A stretch of DNA of 64,000 nt. It comes from Cercis canadensis. Its lineage: Eukaryota > Streptophyta > Magnoliopsida > Fabales > Fabaceae. Position 1 is the first letter of the stretch; each line of letters starts with the position of its first letter. Location of the stretch: contig QAOA01008077.1 in the NCBI GenBank assembly GCA_003255065.1, forward strand, positions 95,540 to 159,539, given 5' to 3'. The notes under the pieces were generated by a model, which made no database searches, was not told where the DNA came from, and was given only the letters and a program-made list of their open reading frames with translations. The position numbers and the translations under genes are program-made. Below are positions 1 to 11,044 of the stretch, in pieces.

Positions 1-506
1 ATGCACCAGTCAACTGTTGAGTCGACCCACAATTAAAGAATTTAAATTATTTTCAATGTTATAACTGATAATCTTTTCTCTTTCATGAATACAACGTTTA
101 GTAAGCGTACCTTGTTTGATTATTAGTTTAATTTTGTAAAGATTTCACTTAGTCTATAATGACAAAATTTGATTTTAAATATCTAGTTTCCATCTCAATC
201 TTCCTAATTGCAAAATAAATTTGCATATATCCTTTTCAAATCAAAGAATTGATTAAAACTTCTTTCTTTCATCCCAAATAATCTTTGTATTCTCTAATCA
301 TCTTTTGAGTTCAACCCATAGTTAATCTTGTTCTCATTTAACAAACAAATTAATTCTATTTAAATGTACTCTTGATTTTTGTTACATGATGGCACAAAAG
401 TTCAAACCCCCAACCTCTTATAACCTATGCCTCTCACCACACAACTGTGGCTTATTATTTAAATGAATCTAGCTATATATACCATTTGTTAAAATTCTAT
501 TGTGAA
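1..506. other. AT-rich non-coding DNA left of the CRM-like element
   Basis: No open frame or recognisable gene is present. The first ~60 bases resemble 14190-14250, and the sequence resumes beyond the inserted element at 5876. The pentamer GTGAA at 502-506 is the left target-site duplication of the adjacent retrotransposon. Confidence 0.5.
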
Positions 507-930
507 TGACGCAACGAGAAAGCAAAGAAAGGAACCTCAAACACAATCAAAGGAACCTCAAGAACAAATTGTATAATCTCAAAAGAAAACTGAATAATAT
601 TCTGACTGCAGCTACAATGAAACATAAAGCTTAAGTACTAAAAGGAAACCCTAAAATATTACAAAAGAAATCATCAAACTAGAAAACAGCCCAAAACCGA
701 CGATTCTCAAGGATTTTGGGCCTAAAAATGGCCTTAACTAGGTGAAACCTAGTTTTCATGACGTGGACCTCTGAATGAGCTTTGAAACGGTGGGTCATAG
801 GCCCCGTAACTCCACCCAAGCTGAAAGTTACGCATTTATTACTTAAACATGTCAATTAGGACCTCTTTTCTTCTGGGCCTTATTATGCTCTGCTCGATCC
901 ATGAAATCTCTTGCGACCCGATCCACGTCA
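507..930 (-). repeat. 3' LTR of the CRM-like element
   Basis: 424 bp, aligned along its whole length with 5449-5870 with scattered substitutions and small indels, so the insertion is not recent. The polypurine tract lies immediately to the right (931-943 on plus, purine-rich on minus) and is inside the pol reading frame. The pol stop codon is within this LTR at 852. Confidence 0.92.
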
Positions 931-1457
931 GTCCCCTCCACTTGAGAAAAACTCACCCTTGAGTACACTGTATCATCTGGATACAAAGGAATCTCAAAAG
1001 AATAGTAAGGGTAAAGATCCACCACATTAAATGTTTTGGAAATCCCTAAGGCATCCGGTAAACCCACAATGTAAGCATTATCATTAATCTTCTGCATAAC
1101 CTGATATGGCCCATATTTCTTGGGTTGCAACTTGCTATATGTGCCCACTGAAAATCTCTCCTTCCTCAGATACACCATCACCTGATCACCAACCTTAAAG
1201 GTCTATTGTCTACGGTGTTGATTTGCAGCCTTCTTATATCTAGCATTTGCTTGTTCTAGCTTACATTTCACCTCCTCCTGAACATTCTGCCACTGATTGG
1301 CTAAGTTTGCTGCAGCTGCATGGACTTTAGGCAACTTAACTAGATCAACAACATGTTGGGGTGCCTTAGTATAGACCACAGAAAATGGAGTCCTACCTAA
1401 AGCACTATGGACATCATTGTTGTACGCAAAATCAGCCTGAGGTAAGGCAACATCCCA
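852..1457 (-). pseudogene. Integrase C-terminus reading into the 3' LTR
   Basis: The last open part (1181-852) continues after a stop and frame break, and begins [18 protein letters not shown], the beta-barrel region that follows the integrase core. It passes through [17 protein letters not shown], then crosses the LTR boundary at 930 and ends 26 codons inside the LTR. The polypurine tract is therefore also codons of the protein. CRM elements are known to have pol ends overlapping the LTR, which supports the lineage call. No classical chromodomain is visible. Confidence 0.8.
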
Positions 1458-2609
1458 CTATTTCGGCTTGTCTCCACAAATACTCCTAATCAGGTTCCCC
1501 AATGTCTGGCTAACTACCTTTGTTTGTCCATTTGTCTGGGGATGAGCTGTGCTACTGAAGTTCAATGCAGAATCAAACATCTTCCACAAAGTTCTCCAGA
1601 AATGGCTAAGGAACTTGCTGTCCCTATCAGATGTAATGAATTTAGGAACACCATGTAGACGAACCACCTTTTTGAAGAACAACTTGGCCACATTAGTTGC
1701 ATCTGCAGTTTTCTTGCAAGGAATGAAGTGAGCCATTTTAGAAAATCTGTCAACAACAACAAAGACAGAATCCACACCCCTTTGAGTCCGAGGCAACCCA
1801 AGCACGAAATCCATAGACAAATCCTCCCAAATATTATCTGAAACTGGCAATGGTGTGTATAAACCTGTATTCTGGGACTGCCCTTTTGCTGTTTGGCACA
1901 CATAACACCTCTGTACTAGATGCATCACATCCCTTCGCATATGAGGCCAATAATAACGCTCCCGAATGGAAGCATATATCTTGTCACGCCCTAAGTGTCC
2001 ATCAAGACCTCCCCCATGTAAATCACAAATCAACTTCTCCCTCAAAAATGTTTTAGGGATGCAAAGTTGATTACCCTTCATAAGATAACCCCCATGGATA
2101 TGAAATTCTCTGTCAACATGCTGATTAATACAATTCTCCCATACTCCACCAAAATGCTCATCAGTAGGATACATGTCTTTCACAGTTTCAAAACCTACAA
2201 TCTCCTGTCTCATGGTAACCAGCAACTCACCTCGCCTACTCAAAGCATCAACCACCCTATTCTGCACACCTGCCTTATGCCTCAAATTAAATGTGAACTT
2301 CTCCAGGAACTGAGACCACCTAGCATGCATACCCTTGTCCATTCGGTTTTGACTCTTTAAATACTTCAGAGCATCATGATTAGAGTAAAGGACAAATTCT
2401 TTGCTGATGAGATAATGCTCCCAATGTTTCAGAGCACGAACTACTGCATAGAACTCCTTGTCATAAGTGGACCACTTTCGCCCGGCATCACTGAGCTTCT
2501 CACTGAAATAGCACACAGGTCTCTTCCTCTGGGACAATACAGCACCTATTCCCACACCACTAGCATCACAGTCGACTTCAAATAAGGCCTCAAAGTCAGG
2601 CAAAGCCAA
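1458..2609 (-). pseudogene. RNase H and integrase of the CRM-like element
   Basis: An open stretch of 383 codons. RNase H comes first ([36 protein letters not shown]), followed by the integrase zinc domain (GHLGRDK, then CYVCQTAKG) and the catalytic core ([20 protein letters not shown]). The third catalytic residue should be Glu in the family motif (T)NGQTE; here the codon is AAG, giving NGQTK, so strand transfer is expected to be dead. The frame then stops at 1458. This is the best-preserved part of the element. Confidence 0.9.
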
Positions 2610-3463
2610 TACAGGAGCAGTACTTAACTTTTCTTTCAGAACTGCAAAACTGGTGTCAGCTTCCTCACCCCACTGGAATTTCCCCTTCTTCAGACACTCA
2701 GTAATTGGTGCTGCAATTTACTGAAATTTCTAATAAAATGTAGCCAACCCATGAAAACTCTGAACCTGAGAGATGGTTCTAGGAGTTGGCCATTCTCTTA
2801 TAGCTCGGACCTTCTCTTCATCCACCCGAATACCTTCTATACTGCAGACTGTCAGTCATGAAACAACATTTTTTCAAGTTAGCATACATCTTATTTTTCT
2901 GCAGGACTTCCAGTACAACTCGCAGATGTGAGATGTGTTCCGCCTCTGTCTGACTATATATCAGAATGTCGTCAAAATACACAACCACGAATTTGCCAAT
3001 GAAAGGCTTCAGTACTTGATTCATAACCCTCATGAAAGTGCTGGGAGCATTTGTCAACTCAAATGGCATCACGAGCCACTCATATAGCCCTTTTTTTTTT
3101 TGTCTTAAAAGCTGTCTTCCACTCGTCTCCAGGTCTAATTCGAAGTTGGTGGTATCCACTACGAAGGTCAATTTTTGAGAAAATCTGTGCACCATGCAAC
3201 ATATCCAGCATGTCATCCAGTCTAAGGATGGGAAATTTGTACCCCACTGTAATCTTGTTGATGGCTCTGCTGTCAACACACATCCTCCACCTACCATCCT
3301 TCTTGGGGGTCAGTAATGCCGGGACAACACACAGACTCATACTCTCCTGAATATATCCCCTCTTCAAAAGATCTTTTACCTGCTCCTTGAGGATCTCTGC
3401 TTCCTTCGGACTCATCCTGTAATGTGGTAAGTTAGGTAAACTGGATCCAGGAACCAGGTCAAT
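2610..3463 (-). pseudogene. Reverse transcriptase of the CRM-like element (frameshift in poly-T)
   Basis: RT domain in two frames. 3415-3080 has the fingers/palm start, with [15 protein letters not shown] and [12 protein letters not shown] (first catalytic Asp). 3297-2818 has [16 protein letters not shown] and the catalytic YFDDIL box, intact. The frames switch at a 13-base T run near 3091-3103 (A run in the coding strand), a typical slippage site. Past the DD box the thumb region (2818-2610) has further stops before RNase H. The catalytic aspartates survive, but the protein cannot be made in one piece. Confidence 0.9.
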
Positions 3464-4090
3464 CTAATGTTGAATGTCTCTCATAGGAGGAAGCCCTGGA
3501 GGCAACTCTGCAGGTACCACATCACTAAACTCCTCCAATAACAACCTGACAGCCTCTGGATGCTCAATAGTTTTCTGCCCCTCATCTGACACTAACACCT
3601 GCCTCATGATGAGAGCATGTATCTCCCTGGTCTTCGTAACCTCCTTGTCAAATTCAGCCGCAGATTGTGTCAATGTAAGGAAAGTCTTCCCCTCCACTTT
3701 AGAAGCTTTGGTTTTGGAACTACCCTTCATTGGTAATAAAGTGAATTTTCTGCCATCTTTTTGCAGCTTATAAATATTATCCCTTCCATCATGCTGAGCT
3801 GCAACATCAAACTGCCAAGGTCTACCAAATAACAGACAAGCATCCATATCTACCACATCAAAATAAATTTCATCCTTATACTTATTGATAGAGAAGGGTA
3901 CCTTGCATCGTTCAGTTACTTGGATTTTGTCACCAGCCTTAATCCAACTGATTGAGTAGGGATTAGTATGCTTCTCCACCTTCAGCCCCAAGCTCTCCAC
4001 AGCGTCTTTACCAATAATATTTTCGCAGCTACCACTGTCAACAATAACATCAAAAACCTGATTGCGAATGGTACACCTGGTCTTAAACAA
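3464..4090 (-). pseudogene. Retropepsin-like protease of the CRM-like element
   Basis: This 208-residue open stretch lies directly 5' of the reverse transcriptase region. It carries the aspartic protease signature VDSGSCENIIG near its start (DSG in place of the commoner DTG/DSG-A) and a later GRPWQFD flap/hydrophobic motif. The family cleaves the Gag-Pol polyprotein. It ends at a stop (3464) shortly after ELPPGLPPMRDIQH, the usual linker into the RT domain, so it is separated from RT by a stop rather than being one continuous polyprotein. Confidence 0.85.
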
Positions 4091-4099
4091 TTGATGTCG

Positions 4100-5430
4100 C
4101 TAGGTATCATCCTCTTGCTTTGGTGTGAACATCATCCTCCTGATAACATAATTCTGACTCTCATCATTGTCATTGTCTTCATCAGAATCACATTCTTCTA
4201 CCTCTCCATCTGGACCATACACCTCTTCCTCCTCATCTTCCTCTCGTTCCACAACATGGATTGCTTTTCTAAGGGGGTAGTCACTAGATCTGTGGCTTGG
4301 TTGATTACATTTAAAATACTTCCCTGGGTAGGGTCTGGTATACGGGTTGGCTGTTTTTGGTGCTTCCCTTGCTTTTGGCACTTTCTGTTTTCCTGTAGCC
4401 CTGTCATCCTTATTTCTATTTTCTGCAATCGCCTTGCTCCTGTCATTAGCAGTAGTCTTATAGGTATCCCCACTATAATTTCTGTGGGGGTATTCTGTTC
4501 TACTTTTTTCCTGCATCAACTGCTCAGCCCTCAAGGCCAGATTACGAGCCTCAGATAAAGTTCTTGCAACTTGCACTCTTATTCTGTCTCTAAGGAATGG
4601 TTTCAGACCCTCCAAGAACCTGGCTACCTGCTGCCCTTCTGTCTCCCTTAAATCATTCCTAGTTGCCAACCTTGTAAATTCTGCATAATAGTCATGGATA
4701 GACCTCTGACCCTGTTGACATCTCTGGTACTGTTGGAATATGAACTGTTTGTAATCAGGGGGAAGGAATTCACTCAGCAACAGTCGTATCATTCTTCCCC
4801 ATGTTCTAACAGATGCCTTACCTTCACAAATCCTCCTACTCTGCAACCTTTCCCACCAAGCAGACACCACCCTTCAATCTACATGCAACCAGCCTAACTC
4901 TCTTCTCTTCAGGTATTTCAATATACTCAAAGAAGTGATCAATATCTGCAATCCAATCCAGGAAACCCTCAATGTTTAGGTTACCTTGGAAATAAGGAAT
5001 ATCTACCTTCAATCTGAAGTCAAACTCTATCGCCATGGTCATTCCTCCTGTTCCTCCTGGGTGGTTCATCGAAATATTCGACTTCATCCTCTTCTGAATC
5101 TTCCTTTGTATCAACCTGTCTCCCCCTTCTAAGATCTCCAGGACGAGGAAAATTAACAGGCTGCCTGTGGCCAGCACTGCCGCCAGGCACTCTCCTGCCA
5201 TCATTCCGAATCCTGTTAGGGTCATCAAGCCATGCCTCAAATCGACCAAGCACCTCATCCAGGCGATCAAAACGTTCATCATGACGTTGAAGCCGGATTT
5301 CAATTTGAACAATTCGATGCGCTAGCACGTCGACCTCCACCCTATGGTCTGGGGTCTCAGCACCTTGAACACCATCGAAAGAACCGCCACCAACTCTACC
5401 TAGACCACCTGACATCAAGCCGTCAAGCAA
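4100..5430 (-). pseudogene. gag: gag of the CRM-like element (frameshifted)
   Basis: Encodes the capsid/nucleocapsid precursor. Three overlapping frames are needed to read it: 5430-5020 (acidic, Arg-rich start with a coiled stretch), 5312-4836 (short [16 protein letters not shown] stretch typical of plant Gypsy gag) and 4870-4100 (capsid domain with the FIFQQYQRCQQG and YYAEFTRLATR motifs). A zinc knuckle follows near 4290-4330, but its first and third cysteines read as Tyr in KYFKCNQPSHRSSDYPLRK, so nucleic-acid binding is probably lost. The tail is very acidic. Frame changes show it is a pseudogene; the family assignment is firm. Confidence 0.88.
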
Positions 5431-5433
5431 ATC

Positions 5434-5445
5434 GCTCTGATACCA
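5434..5445 (-). other. Primer-binding site, tRNA-iMet
   Basis: On the minus strand the bases are TGGTATCAGAGC, the complement of the initiator methionine tRNA 3' end, three bases inside the 5' LTR. This is the standard plant retrotransposon primer site and fixes the element's orientation. Confidence 0.9.
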
Positions 5446-5448
5446 AAT

Positions 5449-5870
5449 TGATGCAGCGAGAAAGCAAAGAAAGGAATCTCAAACACAATCAAAGAACCTC
5501 AAGAACAAACTGTATAATCTCAAAAGAAAACTGAATAATATTCTGAATGCGGCTACAATGAAAGATAAAGCTTAAGTACTAAAAGAAAATCCTAAAACAT
5601 TACAAAAAAAATCAGCAAACTAGAAAATAGCCCAAATCCGACGTTTCTGAAGGATTTTGGGCCCAAAAATATCCTTAATCGGGTGAAACCAGTTGTCATG
5701 ACATGGGCCTCTAAACGAGCTTCGAAACGGCGGGTCATAGGCCCTGTAACTCCACCCGAGCTGAAAGTTACGCCTTTCTTACTGAAACATGTCAATTAGG
5801 ACCTCTTTTCTTCTGGGCCTTATTATGCTTTGCTCGATCCATGAAATCTCTTGCGACCCGATCCACGTCA
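5449..5870 (-). repeat. 5' LTR of the CRM-like element
   Basis: 422 bp, begins TGATGCAGCGAG and ends GATCCACGTCA on the plus strand, followed by the target duplication GTGAA at 5871-5875. Confidence 0.92.
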
Positions 5871-5875
5871 GTGAA

Positions 5876-7609
5876 CCAGCTAGGATAGCATATTAATCCA
5901 GAACTATTAGAAAAGAAAGAAGTCCTGAACAAGTTGCACAACCTTCACAAGCAACTGCTCTAAATGTTAGAAGTTGAACTTATTCATATTAAACCCTTAT
6001 TCCTGAACATGAGATCCACAATAATGGACCCTCAATTCCCCACGTACCAACCTTCACCGACATTGCAACCCTACTAACCATTATTCCAATGACACTTGGC
6101 ACACAACACATCATTGACTATGGATGAGTTTCAATTGAGAATTGTTTTCTTAAACAAATTACTTTATTAGATTTACATAGTTAGATCGGTTGGTCCCATA
6201 ATTTGCAAGGGTATAGTTGCACCCTTAACACAGAATATAATAAATCAAATGCCACAATCAATTTGAAGAATTAAGCATCTAAATGTATATTATATATCAC
6301 TATAATCATCACAATGCAGCCATTTGGCCATCTGACCCGCAAGATGAACTTGGAGACATGGAAACATAGGGAGTGAGTGCAATCATGTTTTCTATTCGGT
6401 GTGAGTAGAAATTGGTAAGTTCTAGAGTTCCAATTACAATGGAAAAGGAAATTAATGATAAATAAAGAAAAATTGTACTAGTTAATTTCTAGACAAATAA
6501 AGCAGAAAGATGAAAGCAACTTTGCATATATATATGTATATAGACAGTGTTACTTATTCAAAAAATTTCTATTCTAACATTTTTTGTCCATATATTATCT
6601 TGTATTGTTCTAACAAGAAAACACAATCTATGAAATGATATAGGACTGCTTTCGTAAATAGTAAATCAAATTTTGATTATTCGATTTAAATGAGATCCTA
6701 TAAATTCATATCACCATGCATTCAACATATATATTGGGGGTAACAATTCACTTAAATCAAATTTTCAAACAAAGTATTCAATTTTTTCTTTCCTACTCAC
6801 TGGCAATATTACCTTCATTTTCCTGGAGTTTCATTAGTTTAGTTTATTTCTGAATATATATTGATACCTTTCCTTATTGATCTTTCTCTACATAGGGTAT
6901 TTCTCATAATTTTTTATAAAGAAATGCAATCAAAGTTGATTATTTGATGTGAAAGGAGAAATTTGGGTTTTGGTAATCAGATTTTCTTTCATTTCTTCTG
7001 TCTCTGTTAGTTTTCTAGAGTGTTCACATATGGAAATCATCGTAGATCTTGCAATTATGTCATATTGCACTGGATTATCTTACAATGGAAGATTTAGGAC
7101 CTTTAATGCTATGGAATGAAGATTTGATATTAAACACAAGATTTAATGTTTTTTGACTTGTGAGGTTTAATATATCTAACTCTACGACAACCCCTACCAA
7201 TTCACAAGACACTGACCTGTATATAAATACCCATACGTATAGTCCACTACATGCATCTCATCACTGTGCTACTGCTAAGCCCTTTTTTTCTCATTACTTA
7301 TCTCGTTCTCTTCTCATTTCACCTTCTACCAAATAGTTTTTTTTTTTTTTCAAACAAATATCAATTTGGTCAACTTTAATTTTTATTCTGAAAAACTTTC
7401 TCTGCAATTAAAAGATTTGCAGCAGATGCACTAAGTAGAAGTTAAGAAAAAGAAAAAGAAGAAGAAGAAGGTGATGATCAATTTTTGTGAAGAACCAATT
7501 CTGATGTGTTTTCTCAATTTTTTTCCTGTAGAATGAGAAGCTTCCTCTGCACATTGATGGTATCTCTGTTTTAAACCAGAGTTGATTCACTTGAGATGTG
7601 ATCCCTTGT
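5876..7609. other. Non-coding AT-rich DNA with an ancient duplicate
   Basis: No credible gene. 6195-6375 aligns, with much substitution, to 14680-14870, indicating an old duplication that pre-dates both flanking retroelements. A (GAA)n-rich purine run lies at 7443-7470. A TATA-like site and a tiny reading frame (7532-7573) are noted separately. Confidence 0.5.
7220..7228 (+). promoter_or_regulatory. Possible TATA box
   Basis: TATATAAAT is followed by C/T-rich leader-like sequence (7250-7340), as in plant core promoters. No gene follows except a 13-codon frame at 7532, so this may be the relic of a promoter or a chance match. Confidence 0.3.
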
Positions 7610-9041
7610 AGGTGTTTTGATAATCACACTTTATATGCAGTAATTCTCCCTCATTTCTAGATTTTTAAACCTCTTTGGGCCTATTTGATTAGGCTTGGGC
7701 CTCATTTCATGAGTTTGGATCCAATTGGGCCTAATTGCATTTTTTAGCAATACTGGGCATTTTATTTTGTCTCTATGTTTCATGCATATCTTTAGTTCTG
7801 GATGTCTAAAAATTTTGAGTCGTCTTACCTTGTAGGAAAGTTGAGAGAATTATCTACAACTTTCATTCAGGGCTCCAAAGCCAATTCGGACGTCCAAAAG
7901 GTCATATGCAGCCTGGAAGCTAGAGAAGAGATGCTGTCGCAGGATTCTGACCCTCATGCAATGTTTGGACCATAACTTGACTTGTAGGTGTCTTATGGAC
8001 TTGAAACTGGTCCTATTGGAAAGCTGAGACGCAGTGCTTCAATTGTTATGAAGACCTATTTACCAAATTGTATAGTTTAGATGGTATTATTACCTATCGA
8101 AGTTGGCTAATGGTTCCAGAGACCTGTTGGCACTTAAATGGGCCTAACTTCTTCATTACAAGTCCAATTGAGCCCAAACCAAAGCCCAATGAAAGCTAAG
8201 GCCCATGGGAATGCATCTGATCTAAGGGTAGTTTGGGTGTGCATGTATTTTTGGAGGTTTATATGCTCAAAAGGAGGAAGCCGAATTGAAAATTATGATA
8301 TTTTGTAGACAGCTTTTCTAGTTTTCTTAGTCTTTAAGTTTTCTCTCTAGATATTTTGTAAACTTTGTTCCTCTTGTTGATGGAGGGCTGAATACTTAAA
8401 TCAATCCAGGTTTTAGCTATTCTGATTATTAATTCTGAGATTATGCTTTGATTGTTATTCATTTAGTTGTTAATCAAGTTCTTTCAATCCTCTGAAATAT
8501 TCTGTTTGAATTACTTAATTTTGGATTTGAATATTCATGCGTTAATTGCTTAATTGCATGTGATTGAAGATGATTGTATGGATTAAATGATGTTTCTAAG
8601 CTTTTGGACGGATTGTTTACCCTTGGCTAAATTCTGGACTTAGGTTAAATTGGATTTGAATGAGTGCTTAATTCATTTAGTCTTAATTGATCCGAATTAT
8701 GGTTGCTTAACAGTGGATATCCATAGAGCACTGAGAGGCGTCTTGATGTGTTCTACGGCCAAGAACTAGGTTAATAATTGAATGGATTCTTTGAAATCAA
8801 TGATGGATTAAAATCAGAATCAGTTGAACTTTGATTGGTTGTTTTCCTTAAGGTTTACCACTTTTAATTAATTTCTGTTAATCACTTCAACAAAAACAAA
8901 CCCCCCTGTTTATATATTTCTTAATCTGATTCACTACTTAGAGTAATCCTTTGGTTCGACTTGATGTTGCCTTATGCTACAAGTAGCTTTGGTAAACCGA
9001 CTATAAAAATCACTAATTTGAAGAGCCTCGACAGCTCATCA
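7610..9041 (+). repeat. Probable solo LTR of a large Gypsy element
   Basis: Long non-coding stretch with the composition of large Gypsy LTRs on the plus strand. It has a polyadenylation-like AT zone around 8330-8560 and an end reading TTGGTTCGACTTGATG and finally GCTCATCA. The right end at 9041 (CA, followed by GTGTG) is plausible. The left end is uncertain: a GTGTT just before a TTGATAAT at about 7615 would be a near-match target duplication. No internal coding sequence adjoins it. Confidence 0.45.
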
Positions 9042-9294
9042 GTGTGACACTCCATTTTACACTTGAATCCACCATTTGAGTGTCCCTTCTCCTTGGATTG
9101 CACAAATTTATATTCCTTCTTTTTCTTGGTCTCTTGGAGCTGGTTGTTGCATAGTCTCGATTAGAGCTACTTGAGTCACTTTCAAAATTGCTTGAGAATA
9201 CATAACGGAAACACCTTCAGAGGAAGAATGGGATTCCATTCTACTATAACTAAAAGTGAAGAAATGGACAACTAAGCTGAGTGAATCTTAATCT

Positions 9295-9583
9295 TGTTGG
9301 GTAGGGTGAAAACTTTCTATGCTCGTAGAATTAATCAAAAGAATATTAAAGGGAAAGAGAGACAAAAAGAAAACACAAAATTTACGTGATTCAGAGAAAA
9401 TCCTCTTACATCCATGGCCGCATTGGGGTTTCACTATGTGATGAGAGTTACACTTTACAAGAAGTGACTAGCAGCCCTTAAATACTAAAAGACTAGGGCA
9501 ATATTATTAATAGATGAAAGTACATAAATACCCCAAACTAAAAATAAAAATAAAATATCAACAATTAAGCTCCATCACTAACA
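9295..9583 (-). repeat. 3' LTR of the Copia element
   Basis: 289 bp, TGTTGGGTAGGG to CACTAACA on plus, followed by the polypurine tract. Matches 13863-14153 over its length. Confidence 0.9.
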
Positions 9584-9832
9584 ATCTCCCACTTGGAGAC
9601 TAATCCGGCAACCAAGTCTTGTAGATATGCTCCTCTTGTAGCCCATACACCCAACGCGACACCTCCTCAACAATTAACCATGGACGCCAATTGTCAACAT
9701 GTTTGCAGGATTCTCTATTGCACATATCTTTTCAATTGTCAAAGTCCCATCTTTATGCTTCGTTCTAGCATGAAACATTAGATTCTTCACCAGATGAATT
9801 GCACTCTGATTGTCACATAAAAGAATACTACT

Positions 9833-10960
9833 TCATTGACTTTTACCCAATTCTCTAAGAAATTTTTTCAGCCAGATCATCTCTTTGCTTGCTTTAGACA
9901 TAGCAACATACTTTGCCTCTGTGGTTGATTGAGCCACAACCTTTTGTAGTTTAGATGCCCAACTCATAATAGTTCCACCCAAAGTGTAGAGATAACCAGT
10001 AGTGCTTCTTCCATTATCAATATGTCCACAATGGTCTGCATTAACAAAGCCTTGTAGAGTTAAACTGCCCCTTCTAAAACAAAGTGACAATGGCATGGTA
10101 CCTCTCATATACCGAAAGATCCACTTGACAGCTTCCCAATGTTTCTTCCTTGGTTTAGCCATGAACCTACTAACAACTCCCATTACATGTGATATGTCAA
10201 GTCTAGTAGAAACCATCGCATAAATTAAACTGTCAACTACTGAAGCATAAGGAACTTGAGCCATATATTCACACTCTTCATCTGTCATGGGTGATTGATC
10301 CTTAGAGAGCTTGAAATGATTTGCAAAAGGAGTTCTAACAGGTTTAGCATTTTGGATTCTAAACTTGTTTAACACCTTTTCAATATAATCAGCTTGTGAA
10401 AGCTTCAAAGTACCAACCACTCTATCCCGAACAATTCTCATCCTAAGAATTTGTTTTGCAGCTCCCAAATCCTTCATAGCAAATTCATTTGATAATTATT
10501 GTTTCATCTTATTAATCTCCTGGATGCTAGATCCTGCAATAAGCATGTCATCCATATACAACAGTAGAATAATATAACAATCATCAAATTTCTACAAGTA
10601 GCAACAATAATCCATATCATATCTCCCGAAGTCATTTTCAGATATGAATGAATCAAATTTCTTGTATCACTATCTCGGGGCTTGCTTCAAACCATACAAA
10701 CTTTTATTAAGTTTGAACACAAGGTTTTCTTTACTAGTCATTGAAAAACCTTTAGGTTGAACCATATAAATATATTCTTCAAGATCACCATGAAGAAAAA
10801 CAGTTTTTACATCTAACTGTTCAAGATTTAAATTCTCGTAAGCTATAATACTCAGCACTAACCTGATTGTAGTTAACTTGACAACCGGAGAGAAAGTCTC
10901 AAAATAGTCAATACCTTCATTTTGCTAGAAACCCTTCACAACCAATCTAGCCTTGTATCT
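9833..10960 (-). pseudogene. Copia reverse transcriptase and RNase H (broken)
   Basis: 10858-10670 encodes the RT start (LEQLDVKTVFLHGDLEE, then LYGLKQAPR). The middle, around 10560-10500, should hold the YVDD box but is out of frame, with stops. 10477-9833 continues with MKDLGAAKQILRMRI, then RNase H motifs VNADHCGHIDNGRSTTGY and VVAQSTTEAKYVA (family consensus TEAEYVA, so the acidic residue is changed). The frame ends at 9833 in ELGKSQ, before the normal C-terminus. Non-functional. Confidence 0.88.
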
Positions 10961-11044
10961 TTTACTACCATCATGTTCTTCCTTGACTTGATAAACCCAT
11001 TTATTTCCCAATGCCTTTTTACCTACTGGTAACTGAGTTAATAC

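Larger units (their letters stand above)
507..5870 (-). mobile_element. Ty3/Gypsy chromovirus, CRM-like, full length but decayed
   Basis: A 5364-bp LTR retrotransposon read on the minus strand. Two ~423-bp LTRs (507-930 and 5449-5870) run TG..CA and are flanked by the same pentamer, GTGAA, at 502-506 and 5871-5875. A 12-base primer site matching the 3' end of initiator tRNA-Met lies just inside the right LTR. Internal order on the minus strand is gag, protease, reverse transcriptase, RNase H, integrase, which is the Gypsy order. The integrase core wording and a C-terminus that reads into the 3' LTR suggest the CRM/Galadriel side of the chromoviruses; this lineage call is from remembered family features. 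The element is non-autonomous now: several frameshifts, a degraded zinc knuckle and a changed integrase catalytic residue. Confidence 0.93.

Noticed and set aside
4198..4558. Hydrophobic plus-strand frame 3968-4558
   Set aside because: Antisense of gag; hydrophobicity reflects the reverse complement of acidic/Lys codons.
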